Positions 26,612-37,349 of a DNA stretch of 64,000 nt are shown here, piece by piece; the first letter of the stretch is position 1, and every line of letters begins with the position of its first letter. Source of the stretch: Mesorhizobium sp. (GTDB taxonomy: Bacteria; Pseudomonadota; Alphaproteobacteria; Rhizobiales; Rhizobiaceae). The position numbers and the translations under genes are program-made. The DNA lies in assembly GCF_004963255.1 (NCBI RefSeq), contig NZ_SUGA01000006.1, positions 164,986 through 228,985 of the forward strand. Reading direction: 5' to 3'. The notes beneath the pieces were generated by a model, which worked only from the letters and a program-made list of their open reading frames with translations, did not search any database and was not told the origin of the DNA.

Positions 26612-29600
26612 ATGAACATTCAGACCAATCCCAACAAGATCGAACAGACAAGCGCCGGCTTCCCGTTGGTGACGGAAGCGCCGATACGCTCCAATTTCCT
26701 GCCTGAGGACCGGCTGCGCGCCTTGGGCGTCGCTTTAGCCAAGGGCGAGGTCAAGGACCTGTTCGGCCTCGCCCCGTTCGAGTTCCAGGCCCGCATCCGC
26801 GACAGCGCCAAGAAGATCCTCGAAGTCTACCGTTCGACCAATGCCGCCCAGGCCAAGGGCGAGACCATCACGCCGGCCGCGCAGTGGCTGCTCGACAACA
26901 ACTATTTGGTCGAGGAGACGATCTTCCAGGTCAAGCGCGACCTGCCGCGCCGCTTCTACCGCCAGCTGCCGACGCTCACGCTCGGCGACGGCACGGTGCT
27001 GCCGCGCGCCTTCGTCGTTGCCTGGAGCTATGTCGAGCATTCCGACAGCTCCGTCTCGGCCAACATGTTCAAGGCCATCGTCGAGGGCTTCCAGTCGGTC
27101 GAGCCGATGAAGATCGGCGAGCTCTGGGCGCTGCCCTCGTTGCTGCGCTTTGTGCTGATCGAGAACCTGCGTCGCATCGCCGTGCGCGTCGACCGCACCA
27201 GGCAGATGCGACACATCGCCAACGAGGTTGCCGACCGAGTGCTGGCGACCGACGACAATGCCGACCGCACCAGGATCCTGTCCAACTACAGCGCGCATGC
27301 GCAGGACACCACTTTTGCCACCCAGTTGCTCTACCGCCTGCGCGACGGGTCGCAGAACGCCGGCCGGGCGCTGGAATGGCTGGAAGGCGAGCTGGAAAAG
27401 ACCGGCTCCGACGCCGAGGAGATCATCATCTCCGAGCATCAGACGCTGTCCAGCGGCAACGTCACCACCGGCAACATCATCCGCGGCCTGCGCCTTATCA
27501 ACGACGTCGACTGGACGGTCTGGTTCGAAGGCGTCAGCCGCATCGACACGCTGCTGCGTGAGAAGACCGATTTCGCCGACCTCGATTTCTTCTCGCGCGA
27601 CCAGTACCGCACCGCGATCGAGCAACTGGCGCGGCGCTCCGAGCTGTCCGAATATCGGGTGGCCGAAAAGGCGATCGAGCTTGCCGGCCACACGCCCGGC
27701 GTCACCGATGCATCCGGTGTACCGGAAACGGCGGACCCGGACGTGCATACCGATGTCGGCTTCTTCCTGGTCGGGCCGCGCCGTCAGGAGCTGGAAAAGG
27801 CGATCGGCTACCGGCCGCCTTTCTATGTGACCTTCAAGCGTGCCTTTGCCAGCGCTGGCTGGATGGGCATCGTCGGCCCGGTTTTCCTTCTGACGGCGCT
27901 GCTGCTGGTTTTGTCGGGCAGGGCGCTCGCCAATCTCGGCCTGTCGGTGGAATCGATCACGCTGATGCTGGCGCTGTTCGCGGTGCCGGCAAGCGAAGGC
28001 GCGCTGGCCTTCTTCAACACCGTCGTGGCGCTGTTTCTCAAGCCGACCCGGCTTGTCGGCTACGACTACAACAAGCACGGTATTCCAGTGCAGGCGCGCA
28101 CGCTGGTCGTGGTGCCCTCGCTGATCGGCTCGCGCGACGACGTCGAGGAAAACATCCGCAACATCGAGGTGCACCACCTCGCCAACACGGCCGAAGAGAT
28201 CCATTTCGCGCTGTTGTCCGACTGGCCGGATTCCAAGACCGAGATCGACGCCGCCGACATCGAGATCCTGCAATATGCCCGTGACGAGATCGCCAGGCTC
28301 AACGCCCGCTATCCGTCGGAAGGCTCGCCGCGCTTCTACCTCTTGCATCGCCGCCGGCTCTACAACCAGGCGCAGGGCTGCTGGATGGGCTGGGAGCGCA
28401 AGCGTGGCAAGCTGCACGAGCTGAACCTTCTCTTGCGTGGCGACAGCGACACCACCTTCCTGCCGCTCGACGTGCCGCTGCCGGAAAAGGTCGTCTATGT
28501 GATGACGCTCGACGCCGACACGCGCACGACGCGCGATGCGGTTTCGAGCCTGGTCGGCAAGCTCGCCCATCCGCTGAACCGCCCGCATTTCGATCCGGTC
28601 AAGCGCGTCGTCACGGCCGGCTACACCATCCTGCAGCCGCGCATCACGGCCTCGCTGACCAGCGGCGACGATGCCTCCTTCTTCCAGCGCGTCTTCTCGG
28701 CCAATCGCGGCCTCGACCCTTATGTCTTCGCCGTATCCGACGTCTACCAGGACGTCTTCGGCGACGGTTCCTTCACCGGCAAGGGCCTCTACCATGTCGA
28801 CGCCTTCGAGGCGGCGCTGAAGAACCGCATCGACGAAAACACCATCCTCAGCCACGACCTGCTCGAAGGCGCGCTCTCGCGCGCCGCTTTGGTCACCGAC
28901 GTCGAGCTGGTCGAGGACTATCCCACCCGCTACTCGGTCGACGCCTCGCGCCATCACCGTTGGGCGCGGGGCGACTGGCAGCTGCTCGGCTACATTTTCG
29001 ACCCGCGCTCCGGCGTGCCGGCGCTGTCGCGCTGGAAGATGGTCGACAATCTGCGCCGCTCGGTCACCCCGATCTTCTGGGTCATGGCCTGCGTCGCGGG
29101 CTGGACGCTGCTGCCCTTCACCCAGGCGGCGCAGTGGCAGGCGCTTATGATCCTCAGCCTGTTCATGGCGCCTACCTTCGACATCGTGAACGGCATCCTG
29201 CCCAAGAGCGGCGACCAGACGCCGCGCGGCCACTTCTCGGCGCTTGCGCGCGACACTGTGTTCGGCACTGCGCTTGTGGCGCTGAAGGTGCTGTTGATGG
29301 CGCATCTCGCCTGGATGATGGGCGACGCCATCATCCGCACCATCTACCGCCTCTTCGTCAGCCGGCAGAACCTGCTCGAATGGCGCACCGCCTCGCAGGC
29401 GGCCAAGGGCGGCAACGATCTCGGCGCCTATTACGGCATGATGTATGGCGCGGTGATCATCGGCGTGGTGGGCCTCGCCATTCCGGTGCTGGCCGATTCC
29501 ACCGGCGCCTTCGTCGCCTTCTTCTTCGCCATCTTCTGGATCGCGTCTCCCGCCGTCGCCTGCTGGATCAGCCGTTCGGCCGAGACCGAGGACAGGCTGC

Positions 29601-32600
29601 GCATCTCGAGCGCCGACATCCAGGTGCTGCGTACCTTCGCGCGCCGCACATGGCACTATTTCGAGACCTTCGTCACGCCCGAGCAGCATCATTTGCCGCC
29701 GGACAATTTCCAGGAAAGCCCGGCGCCGGTGGTGGCGCCGCGCACCTCGCCGACCAATATCGGCGTCTATCTGCTGTCGGTGGTGTCGGCGCGCGATTTC
29801 GGCTGGATCAGCCTGTCGGATGCCATCACCCGCATCGACGCCACGATGACGACCATCGAGAACATGCCGCGCGACCGCGGCCATCTCTACAACTGGTATG
29901 ACACGACGACGCTGAAGCCGCTCTATCCACTTTACATCTCGGCGGTCGACAGCGGCAATCTCGCCGGACATCTGGTCGCGGTTGCGGCCTCCTGCGCCGA
30001 ATGGGCCGAAGCGCCGTCCGTGCATCTGCAGGGTGATTTCGAAGGCATCATCGACACCGTCACCATCCTCGACGAAAGCCTGGAAGAGCTGCCGGACGAT
30101 CGCCGGCAGCTGCGGCCGCTGCGCCAGCGCCTGGCCGACCGTCTCGACGGCATGCGCCGCGCGGTTGCGACCATCAAGGCGCAGCCGGAGATGGCCTCGA
30201 TCCGCACCATCAACCTTGCCGTGCTCGCCGGCGAGATCCGCAAGCTCGCCACCGCCATCCACACCGAGGCGGCCTCGCCCAAGAGCGATGTCATCGCCGA
30301 CTGGGCGGCGAGGCTCGAGGCGACCTGCGAGGCGCATGTGCACGATTCGCACAATGACGAGAGCGCCGTCGCCGCTCTGCGCGCCAAGCTGCTCGCTCTG
30401 CGCGAGCGCTGCCGCCGCTACGCCTTCGAGATGGATTTCTCCTTCCTGATGCGCCAGGAGCGCAAGCTGCTCTCGATCGGCTACCGCGTCGAGGACCGCC
30501 AGCTCGACGAAAGCTGCTACGACCTTCTCGCATCCGAGGCGCGGCTGACGAGCCTGTTCGCCATCGCCAAGGGCGACCTGCCGACCGAGCATTGGTTCCG
30601 TCTGGGACGCCCGATCGTCGAGATCGGCTTCCAGGGCGCGCTGATGTCCTGGTCGGGCTCGATGTTCGAGTATCTGATGCCGCCTCTGGTGATGAAGGAG
30701 CCGCAGGGCTCGATCCTCAACCAGACCAGCAAGCTCATCATCAAGCGCCAGATCCAGTATGCGCGTTCCAAGAACGTGCCCTGGGGCATTTCGGAAGCGG
30801 CCTACAACGCCCGCGACCGCGAGCTCACCTATCAGTACACCAATTTCGGCGTGCCCGGCCTCGGCCTGAAGCGCGGCCTTGGCCAGAACACCGTGATCGC
30901 GCCCTATGCGACGATTCTCGCGGCGCAGTTCAGCCCGCGCGAGGCGGTGCAGAACCTGCAGAGGTTGCGCTCGATCGGCGCGCTTGGCCGCCACGGTTTC
31001 TATGACGCGGTCGATTTCACGCCGCAGCGCGTGCCTGAAGGCACCGACCATGCGGTGGTGCAGAACTATATGGCGCACCATTCCGGCATGTCGATTGCCG
31101 CTGTCGCCGACGCCATTTTCGAGGGCCGGCTGCGCGAGCGTTTCCACAGCGATCCGGTGATCGAGTCGGCCGAGCTTCTCCTGCAGGAGAAGGCGCCGCG
31201 CGACATTCCGACCGCGACCGTCAGGACGGAAGCCGACGAGCGATCGAAGGACGAGACCGAGACGGAGAGCCCGGACAGCCGCGTCATCCTTGATCCCATC
31301 AAGGCGCTGCGGGCGACCAACGTCATGTCCAACGGCCGCTATTCGGTCATGGTCACCGCGACCGGCTCCGGCTACAGCCGCTTCGGCGAGCTTGCCGTCA
31401 CCCGCTGGCAGCCGGATCCGAGCGAGGATCGCCTCGGCTCCTACATCTTCCTGCGCGACACCGCGACGGGCGACTGGTGGTCCGCCACCGCCGAGCCGAA
31501 GCGCGCCGAGGGCGAGCGCGTCCAGACGCTGTTCGGCGACGACAAGGCGAGCTTCACCAAGTCCGTCGGCTCGCTGCGTTCCGAGGTCGAGTGCATCGTC
31601 ATTTCCGAGGGCAATGGCGAAGGCCGCCGCATCACCCTCTACAATGACGGTGTCACCGACCGGCATATCGAGGTGACATCCTTCGCCGAGCTGGTGCTCG
31701 GCAACGAGGCCTCGGACAACGCCCATCCGGCCTTCTCCAAGATGTTCGTCGAGACCGAGATCGCGCCGAACAACAGCGCGATCTTCGCCACGCGCCGCAA
31801 GCGCGACAAGAACGACCCCGACCTTACCATGGTGCATTTCGTCACCGACCCGTCGGGCCCGTCGCGCGATGCCGAGGCCGAAACCGATCGGCGCGCCTTC
31901 ATCGGCCGCGGCCGCACCATCGCCGATGCCGTCGCCTTCGACCCCGGCGTCCGGCTTTCCGGCAGCCAGGGCTTCACGCTGGACCCCGTGGCGGCGCTGC
32001 GCCGCCAGGTGCGCGTGCCGGCCAACAAGAAGATCTCGCTGACCTTTTGGACCGCCGTCGGCGCCAATCGCGCCGAGCTCGACGAGGCGATCGCCCGGCT
32101 CGACCATCAGGAGAGCTTCGCCCGCCAGGCGATGCTTGCCTGGACGCGCAGCCAGGTGCAGACGCGCCATCTGGGCCTCAGCCTCACCGACGCCGCCAAT
32201 GTGCAGAAGCTGGCGCGCTACCTGATCTATCCCGATCCGTTCCTGCGCCTGCCGGCGGAATCCATCGCCTCGGGTCTCGGCCGCCAGTCGAGCCTGTGGC
32301 CGACCAGCATCTCCGGCGATTTCCCGATCTTCCTCGTGCGCATCGGCGACGTCGCCGATCTCGAGATCGTCGCCCAGGCGCTGCGCTTCCAGGAATATAT
32401 GCGGGCGCGCGGCATGATGATCGACTTCGTCGTCGTCAACGAGCAGGCCTCGTCCTATGTGCAGGACCTGCAGCGCGCGGTGGAGACGCTGTGCGAGAAC
32501 AGCCGCCTGCGCGGCCGCGAGCTTGGGCCGCGCCAGCACATCTTCGCGGTGCGCCGCGACCTGATGGACGAGCCGACCTACAAGACCCTGCTGTCGGTCG

Positions 32601-35191
32601 CGCGGGTGGTTCTTCACACCCGCAACGGCACGATCTTCGATCAGCTCGAACGCGCCGAGACCGCGGCGCTGCAGGCCCGCGATGCCTTGCTGCAGGCCGA
32701 GGGCGGTTCACCGCGCGAACCCAGCCCTCCGCTGCCTTTGCCGGTGCCGGCAAGCCAGGCTGGAGCCGATATCGCCGCCGACGGCCGAGGCCTCAGCCTC
32801 TGGAACGGCTATGGCGGCTTCGACGGCGACGGCCGCCACTATGTCACGCGGCTGACCGGACGGCGTGTGACGCCGCAGCCCTGGATCAACGTCATCTCCA
32901 ACGCCTCCTTCGGCTTCCACGTCTCGGCCGAAGGCGCAGGCTTCACCTGGAGCCGCAACAGCCGCGACTATCAGCTGACGCCATGGTCGAACGATCCGGT
33001 GTCGAACCGGCCGGGCGAGGGCTTCTATGTCTTCGACCATGCCAGCGGCAAGGCGTTCTCGCCGATGGCGGCGACGGTCCGCGATCCGTCGATGACGTAT
33101 GAGACCTGGCACGGCCAGGGCTTTTCGACCTTCCGCTCCAAGCGCGGCCCGTTGTCGATGGACCTGACGCAGGTGGTGGATCCCGTCGATCCGGTGAAGA
33201 TCAGCCGGTTGCGCATCCAGAATTCCGGATCGGTGCCGGCGCGGCTGCGCGTCTATGCCTATGCCGAATGGGTGCTGGGCGGCCATCGCTCGCGCACGGC
33301 GGCGACCATCGTGCCCGCGCGGGACACGGCAACAGGGGCCATGCTGGCGCAGAACCCCTACGGCCTCGACTTCGGCGAGCGTGTCGCCTTCCTGGGCGCA
33401 AGCCATCCGATCCATTCGGTGACCGCCGACCGCTCCGAATTCATCGGCAGGCACGGCACGACGGAGTATCCGCAGGCCGTGCTGGGCGGGCTTGCGCTCT
33501 CCGGTCGCATCGAGGCGGGCGATGACCCTTGCGCGGTCGTCGCCAGCGACATCGACATCCCCGCCGGCGGCGACGTCACGCTGTCCTGGCTGCTCGGCGA
33601 CGCGGCAACGCCCGCCGAGGCAAGCGCGCTGGTGCAGACCCATCGCGGCAAGGATTTCGACCAGCGCCTTGCCGACAATGAAAAGGCCTGGCGCGGCTTC
33701 CTCGACACCATCCAGGTCGAGACGCCGGACGAGGCGATGAACGCCATGGTCAACCACTGGCTGCCTTACCAGAGCCTGGCCTGCCGCATCCGCGCGCGCT
33801 CGGCGTTCTACCAGGCCAGCGGCGCCTTCGGCTTCCGCGACCAGTTGCAGGACACGCTCGCCCTTCTGGCGCATGATCCGAAGCTGGCGCGCGACCAGAT
33901 CCTCAATGCGGCGCGCCGGCAGTTCCCGGAGGGCGACGTGCAGCACTGGTGGCTGCCGCGCACCGATGCCGGCGTCCGCACCATGATCTCGGACGACGTC
34001 GTCTGGCTGGCGCATGCGACGGCGCGCTACATCGAGGTGACCGGCGACGCCGCTATCCTCAAGGAGCAGTTGCCCTTCATCGACGGGCAGCAACTCGGCG
34101 AAGGCGAGCATGACGCCTTCTTCACGCCCGAGATCACCAAGAACACCGCTTCGCTCTACGATCATTGCGCGCGGGCGCTCGATCTCGCGATCAAGCGCAG
34201 CAGCCCTGCCGGCCTGCCGCTCATCCTGGGCGGCGACTGGAACGACGGCATGAACCGTGTCGGCGAGGGCGGCAAGGGCGAGAGCGTGTGGCTGGGCTGG
34301 TTCCTCCTGAAGACCCTCACCGACTTTGCGCCTGTCGCCAAAGGGCAGGGCGATGCCAAGCGGGCGCAGGCCTGGTTGAAGCACGCCGACATGCTGAAGC
34401 GGGCGCTGGAAAGCACCGCCTGGGACGGTCAATGGTACCGGCGCGGCAGTTTCGACGACGGCACGCCGCTCGGCTCGCACAATTCGGACGAGTGCAAGAT
34501 CGACTCGATCGCTCAATCCTGGAGCGTGCTGTCGGGCGAGGGCGATCCGGCCCGCTCGACGACGGCCATGGAGCAGGCGACCAACATGCTGGTCGATGAC
34601 GAGCTCAAGATCGTCAAGCTGTTCACGCCGCCCTTCTCGAAAAGCGAGAAGGACCCCGGCTACATCAAGAGCTATCCGCCGGGCGTGCGTGAGAATGGCG
34701 GCCAGTACACCCATGCCGCCACCTGGTTCGTGATCGCGCTGGCCGAAATGGGCCGCACCGACGAAGCCTATCGCTGCTTCTCGATGCTAAACCCGGTCAA
34801 TCACGCCTCGGACGAGGCGGCGGCCGAGCATTACCGTGTCGAGCCCTATGTCGTGGCCGCCGACATCTATGCCGGCCAAGGCAAGGGCGGCCGCGGCGGC
34901 TGGACCTGGTACACGGGCTCGGCCGGCTGGCTTTACCGCGCCGCGGTGGAAGGCATCCTCGGCATCGAGCGGCGCGGCAGGGAGATCACGTTTAGGCCGA
35001 AGCTGCCCGGACACTGGGATGGTTACGCCGCGACGCTCAAGATGTTCGGCGGCGAGATCAAGGTTCGGGTCATCCGCGACAAAAAGACCAAGTCGATCTC
35101 GCTAGAAGTCGATGGTTCGAAGAAAAAATCTGCATCTTTTGAGCCGAAAGCCGGCGACAAGACCGAGGTCGTCGTAAGGATACCTGCATAA
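26612..35191 (+). CDS. ndvB: Cyclic beta-1,2-glucan synthase
   Basis: A 2859-residue inner-membrane enzyme that starts, elongates and cyclises beta-1,2-glucan from UDP-glucose, needed in rhizobia for osmotic adaptation and host invasion. Order of parts: soluble N terminus; membrane segments near 416-437 and 450-472; a family-84-type glycosyltransferase region with DADT (D634/D636) and an RxxRW-like HHRWARGDW near 780; more membrane segments between about 820 and 985; a long middle region with glycoamylase-like repeats; and a C-terminal GH94 phosphorylase domain with GDWNDGMN at 2541-2548, which controls chain length. Length agrees with S. meliloti NdvB (about 2830). The ribosome site is weak (GGAATTTTCA). 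ndvA, the exporter, follows after an intrinsic terminator and its own leader. Confidence 0.97.
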   Translation: MNIQTNPNKIEQTSAGFPLVTEAPIRSNFLPEDRLRALGVALAKGEVKDLFGLAPFEFQARIRDSAKKILEVYRSTNAAQAKGETITPAAQWLLDNNYLVEETIFQVKRDLPRRFYRQLPTLTLGDGTVLPRAFVVAWSYVEHSDSSVSANMFKAIVEGFQSVEPMKIGELWALPSLLRFVLIENLRRIAVRVDRTRQMRHIANEVADRVLATDDNADRTRILSNYSAHAQDTTFATQLLYRLRDGSQNAGRALEWLEGELEKTGSDAEEIIISEHQTLSSGNVTTGNIIRGLRLINDVDWTVWFEGVSRIDTLLREKTDFADLDFFSRDQYRTAIEQLARRSELSEYRVAEKAIELAGHTPGVTDASGVPETADPDVHTDVGFFLVGPRRQELEKAIGYRPPFYVTFKRAFASAGWMGIVGPVFLLTALLLVLSGRALANLGLSVESITLMLALFAVPASEGALAFFNTVVALFLKPTRLVGYDYNKHGIPVQARTLVVVPSLIGSRDDVEENIRNIEVHHLANTAEEIHFALLSDWPDSKTEIDAADIEILQYARDEIARLNARYPSEGSPRFYLLHRRRLYNQAQGCWMGWERKRGKLHELNLLLRGDSDTTFLPLDVPLPEKVVYVMTLDADTRTTRDAVSSLVGKLAHPLNRPHFDPVKRVVTAGYTILQPRITASLTSGDDASFFQRVFSANRGLDPYVFAVSDVYQDVFGDGSFTGKGLYHVDAFEAALKNRIDENTILSHDLLEGALSRAALVTDVELVEDYPTRYSVDASRHHRWARGDWQLLGYIFDPRSGVPALSRWKMVDNLRRSVTPIFWVMACVAGWTLLPFTQAAQWQALMILSLFMAPTFDIVNGILPKSGDQTPRGHFSALARDTVFGTALVALKVLLMAHLAWMMGDAIIRTIYRLFVSRQNLLEWRTASQAAKGGNDLGAYYGMMYGAVIIGVVGLAIPVLADSTGAFVAFFFAIFWIASPAVACWISRSAETEDRLRISSADIQVLRTFARRTWHYFETFVTPEQHHLPPDNFQESPAPVVAPRTSPTNIGVYLLSVVSARDFGWISLSDAITRIDATMTTIENMPRDRGHLYNWYDTTTLKPLYPLYISAVDSGNLAGHLVAVAASCAEWAEAPSVHLQGDFEGIIDTVTILDESLEELPDDRRQLRPLRQRLADRLDGMRRAVATIKAQPEMASIRTINLAVLAGEIRKLATAIHTEAASPKSDVIADWAARLEATCEAHVHDSHNDESAVAALRAKLLALRERCRRYAFEMDFSFLMRQERKLLSIGYRVEDRQLDESCYDLLASEARLTSLFAIAKGDLPTEHWFRLGRPIVEIGFQGALMSWSGSMFEYLMPPLVMKEPQGSILNQTSKLIIKRQIQYARSKNVPWGISEAAYNARDRELTYQYTNFGVPGLGLKRGLGQNTVIAPYATILAAQFSPREAVQNLQRLRSIGALGRHGFYDAVDFTPQRVPEGTDHAVVQNYMAHHSGMSIAAVADAIFEGRLRERFHSDPVIESAELLLQEKAPRDIPTATVRTEADERSKDETETESPDSRVILDPIKALRATNVMSNGRYSVMVTATGSGYSRFGELAVTRWQPDPSEDRLGSYIFLRDTATGDWWSATAEPKRAEGERVQTLFGDDKASFTKSVGSLRSEVECIVISEGNGEGRRITLYNDGVTDRHIEVTSFAELVLGNEASDNAHPAFSKMFVETEIAPNNSAIFATRRKRDKNDPDLTMVHFVTDPSGPSRDAEAETDRRAFIGRGRTIADAVAFDPGVRLSGSQGFTLDPVAALRRQVRVPANKKISLTFWTAVGANRAELDEAIARLDHQESFARQAMLAWTRSQVQTRHLGLSLTDAANVQKLARYLIYPDPFLRLPAESIASGLGRQSSLWPTSISGDFPIFLVRIGDVADLEIVAQALRFQEYMRARGMMIDFVVVNEQASSYVQDLQRAVETLCENSRLRGRELGPRQHIFAVRRDLMDEPTYKTLLSVARVVLHTRNGTIFDQLERAETAALQARDALLQAEGGSPREPSPPLPLPVPASQAGADIAADGRGLSLWNGYGGFDGDGRHYVTRLTGRRVTPQPWINVISNASFGFHVSAEGAGFTWSRNSRDYQLTPWSNDPVSNRPGEGFYVFDHASGKAFSPMAATVRDPSMTYETWHGQGFSTFRSKRGPLSMDLTQVVDPVDPVKISRLRIQNSGSVPARLRVYAYAEWVLGGHRSRTAATIVPARDTATGAMLAQNPYGLDFGERVAFLGASHPIHSVTADRSEFIGRHGTTEYPQAVLGGLALSGRIEAGDDPCAVVASDIDIPAGGDVTLSWLLGDAATPAEASALVQTHRGKDFDQRLADNEKAWRGFLDTIQVETPDEAMNAMVNHWLPYQSLACRIRARSAFYQASGAFGFRDQLQDTLALLAHDPKLARDQILNAARRQFPEGDVQHWWLPRTDAGVRTMISDDVVWLAHATARYIEVTGDAAILKEQLPFIDGQQLGEGEHDAFFTPEITKNTASLYDHCARALDLAIKRSSPAGLPLILGGDWNDGMNRVGEGGKGESVWLGWFLLKTLTDFAPVAKGQGDAKRAQAWLKHADMLKRALESTAWDGQWYRRGSFDDGTPLGSHNSDECKIDSIAQSWSVLSGEGDPARSTTAMEQATNMLVDDELKIVKLFTPPFSKSEKDPGYIKSYPPGVRENGGQYTHAATWFVIALAEMGRTDEAYRCFSMLNPVNHASDEAAAEHYRVEPYVVAADIYAGQGKGGRGGWTWYTGSAGWLYRAAVEGILGIERRGREITFRPKLPGHWDGYAATLKMFGGEIKVRVIRDKKTKSISLEVDGSKKKSASFEPKAGDKTEVVVRIPA

Positions 35192-35210
35192 AATCAAAGA
35201 CTTGGCTTGT

Positions 35211-35253
35211 CGGCCGCGCATCCCTCGTGGTGCGCGGCCGATCGCCGTTTTTT
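35211..35253 (+). terminator. Intrinsic terminator of ndvB
   Basis: CGGCCGCGCA and TGCGCGGCCG form a perfect 10-bp stem with a 10-base loop starting 20 bases after the ndvB stop, and a run of six T occurs at 35248-35253. The eight bases between stem and T-run make it slightly unconventional. Confidence 0.6.
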
Positions 35254-35566
35254 ACTTGGCGCCGCTCCCGCGCGCGATCGCGGGCCTTCCTTTAGGGCAG
35301 GCTAAGCAAGCAGGCTGTGATTAAAAATGTGGCAGTGGGAGCAAAGTGCCACTATTTTGCCGCAAGGCTGACATTTCACCTTTTATCTCAAACCGTTAGG
35401 TGATCACGTCAGATTTCGTACCGTCGTCATCTTTTGTTCGCTAAATCGGAACGGAAGGGATAGACGACGCATTGTTTCGCGACACGTTTACCGTTACGTG
35501 TCACAAAATGGTGCGGTGCACAATTCGGGCATTGAGCACAGACAAGAGTTTGGCGGAGTAGCTGAA
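35254..35566 (+). promoter_or_regulatory. ndvA leader with inverted repeat
   Basis: The 313 bp before ndvA contain no gene. GACACGT (35481-35487) and ACGTGTC (35496-35502) are exact inverted repeats separated by TTACCGTT, 65 bp before the GTG start. This could be an operator or an RNA hairpin in the leader. The stretch 35320-35450 is AT-richer than its surroundings and probably holds the promoter. Confidence 0.4.
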
Positions 35567-37336
35567 GTGTCACTTCTGCAGATCTACTTTAGAGCGCTGG
35601 GTTATCTGGCGGCCGACAAGAAGCGCGTCGCGCTGATTTGCGGCGCCAACATCGCGCTCGCCGCGATCGCGATCCTCGAGCCAATCCTGCTGGGCAGGGT
35701 GATCGGTGCCATCTCCGAGAAAGGCCCTGTGTTTTCGACGCTCGCCGTATGGGCCGCGCTTGGTGCTTTCAACGTCATTGCCTTCGTGCTGGTGGCGCGC
35801 GGCGCCGACCGGTTCGCCCATGCCCGCCGCTCGGAAGTGCTGTGCCAGTCCTTCGAGCGCGTGATCACCATGCCGCTTGCCTGGCATCACCAGCGCGGCA
35901 CGTCCAATTCGCTGCACACGCTGCTGCGCGCCGTCGAGACCCTGTTCAGCCTATGGCTCGAATTCATGCGCGTGCATCTGTCGACGGCCATCGCGCTGGT
36001 GCTGCTGGTGCCGACCGCGCTTGCCATGGATATCCGCATGTCCGTCGTGCTGCTCGGCCTCGGCATTCTCTATGTCGGCATCGGCCGTATCGTCATGCGT
36101 CGCACCAAGGCGGGGCAGACCGCCGTCGAGCGCCACTACCACACCGTCTTTGCCCATGTGTCCGACTCGGTCAGCAATGTCGCCGTGCTGCAGAGCTATA
36201 ACCGCATCGGCCACGAGACCGCGACGCTGAAGCGTTACGTCAAGGACCTGCTCGACGCGCAGAACCCTGTGCTCGACTGGTGGGCGATCGCCAATGCGCT
36301 GAACCGCCTGTCGTCGACCATCTCGATGATGATCGTGCTGTCGATCGGCGCCTATCTGGTCACCCGTGGCCAGCTCCGCGTCGGCGATGTCGTCGCCTTC
36401 ACCGGCTTTGCCGGAATGCTGATCGCCCGTCTCGACCAGATGTCGGCTTTCACCACCCAGATTTCCGAGGCCCGCGCCAAGCTCGAGGATTTCTACCGCC
36501 TTGAGGACTCGGCTGCCGAGACCATCGAGCCGGATGGCCTGCGCGAGCTCACCAACGTCACCGGCCATGTGCGCTTCGAGGATGTCAGCTTCGAGTTCGC
36601 CAATTCGGGCCACGGCATCGAGGACGTCTCGTTCGAGGTCCAGGCTGGCCAGACGGTCGCCATCGTCGGTCCGACCGGCGCCGGCAAGACGACGCTGATC
36701 AATCTCTTGCAGCGGGTCTTCACGCCGTCCAGCGGTCGTATCCTGATCGACGGCATCGACACCAGGACCGTGACCCGCAAGTCGCTGCGCCACTCGATCG
36801 CCACCGTCTTCCAGGACGCCGGCCTGCTCAACCGCTCGATCGAGGACAATATCCGCGTCGGCCGCGCCGATGCGAGCAATGACGAAGTGCACGCCGCGGC
36901 CAATGCGGCCGCCGCGCAGGACTTCATCCTGGCGAAGAGCAGCGGCTACGACACCGTCGTCGGCGAGCGCGGCGGCCAGCTCTCGGGTGGCGAGCGCCAG
37001 CGTATCGCCATCGCCCGCGCCGTGCTGAAGGATGCGCCGATCCTGGTGCTCGACGAGGCCACCAGCGCGCTCGACGTCGAGACCGAGGACCGTGTCAAGG
37101 AAGCGATCGACGAGCTGCGCCGCAACCGCACGACCTTCATCATCGCCCACCGCCTGACCACGGTCCGCGACGCCGACCTCGTCGTCTTCATGGACAAGGG
37201 CAAGGTGGTCGAGATGGGCGGCTTCACCGAGCTGTCGCTGCGCAACGGCCGCTTCGCCGCCCTGCTGCGTGCCGGCGGCCTGCTCAACGACGAAGAGGTC
37301 CGCCGCCTCAGCCGTCCGGTGACGGAAGCGGCGTAA
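35567..37336 (+). CDS. ndvA: Cyclic beta-1,2-glucan exporter, ABC permease-ATPase
   Basis: A 589-residue half-transporter ABC exporter (S. meliloti NdvA is 588) that moves cyclic beta-1,2-glucan to the periplasm. Six membrane helices fill residues 1-320; the ATPase has Walker A GPTGAGKTT, signature LSGGERQR, Walker B ILVLDEATSALD and the H-loop IIAHRLTT. The frame is open from 35498, but the GTG at 35567, preceded by GGCGGAG at eight bases, starts the SLLQIYFRALGYL segment that matches the known N terminus (MSLFQVYARALKYL in S. meliloti, from memory). It probably acts as a homodimer with NdvB. Confidence 0.95.
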   Translation: MSLLQIYFRALGYLAADKKRVALICGANIALAAIAILEPILLGRVIGAISEKGPVFSTLAVWAALGAFNVIAFVLVARGADRFAHARRSEVLCQSFERVITMPLAWHHQRGTSNSLHTLLRAVETLFSLWLEFMRVHLSTAIALVLLVPTALAMDIRMSVVLLGLGILYVGIGRIVMRRTKAGQTAVERHYHTVFAHVSDSVSNVAVLQSYNRIGHETATLKRYVKDLLDAQNPVLDWWAIANALNRLSSTISMMIVLSIGAYLVTRGQLRVGDVVAFTGFAGMLIARLDQMSAFTTQISEARAKLEDFYRLEDSAAETIEPDGLRELTNVTGHVRFEDVSFEFANSGHGIEDVSFEVQAGQTVAIVGPTGAGKTTLINLLQRVFTPSSGRILIDGIDTRTVTRKSLRHSIATVFQDAGLLNRSIEDNIRVGRADASNDEVHAAANAAAAQDFILAKSSGYDTVVGERGGQLSGGERQRIAIARAVLKDAPILVLDEATSALDVETEDRVKEAIDELRRNRTTFIIAHRLTTVRDADLVVFMDKGKVVEMGGFTELSLRNGRFAALLRAGGLLNDEEVRRLSRPVTEAA

Positions 37337-37349
37337 AAGCACAGAGCTC

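Noticed and set aside
26735..32617. 1960-codon open frame on the minus strand
   Set aside because: It is fully antisense to ndvB, whose domains are clear; long antisense frames are expected from GC-rich codon bias.
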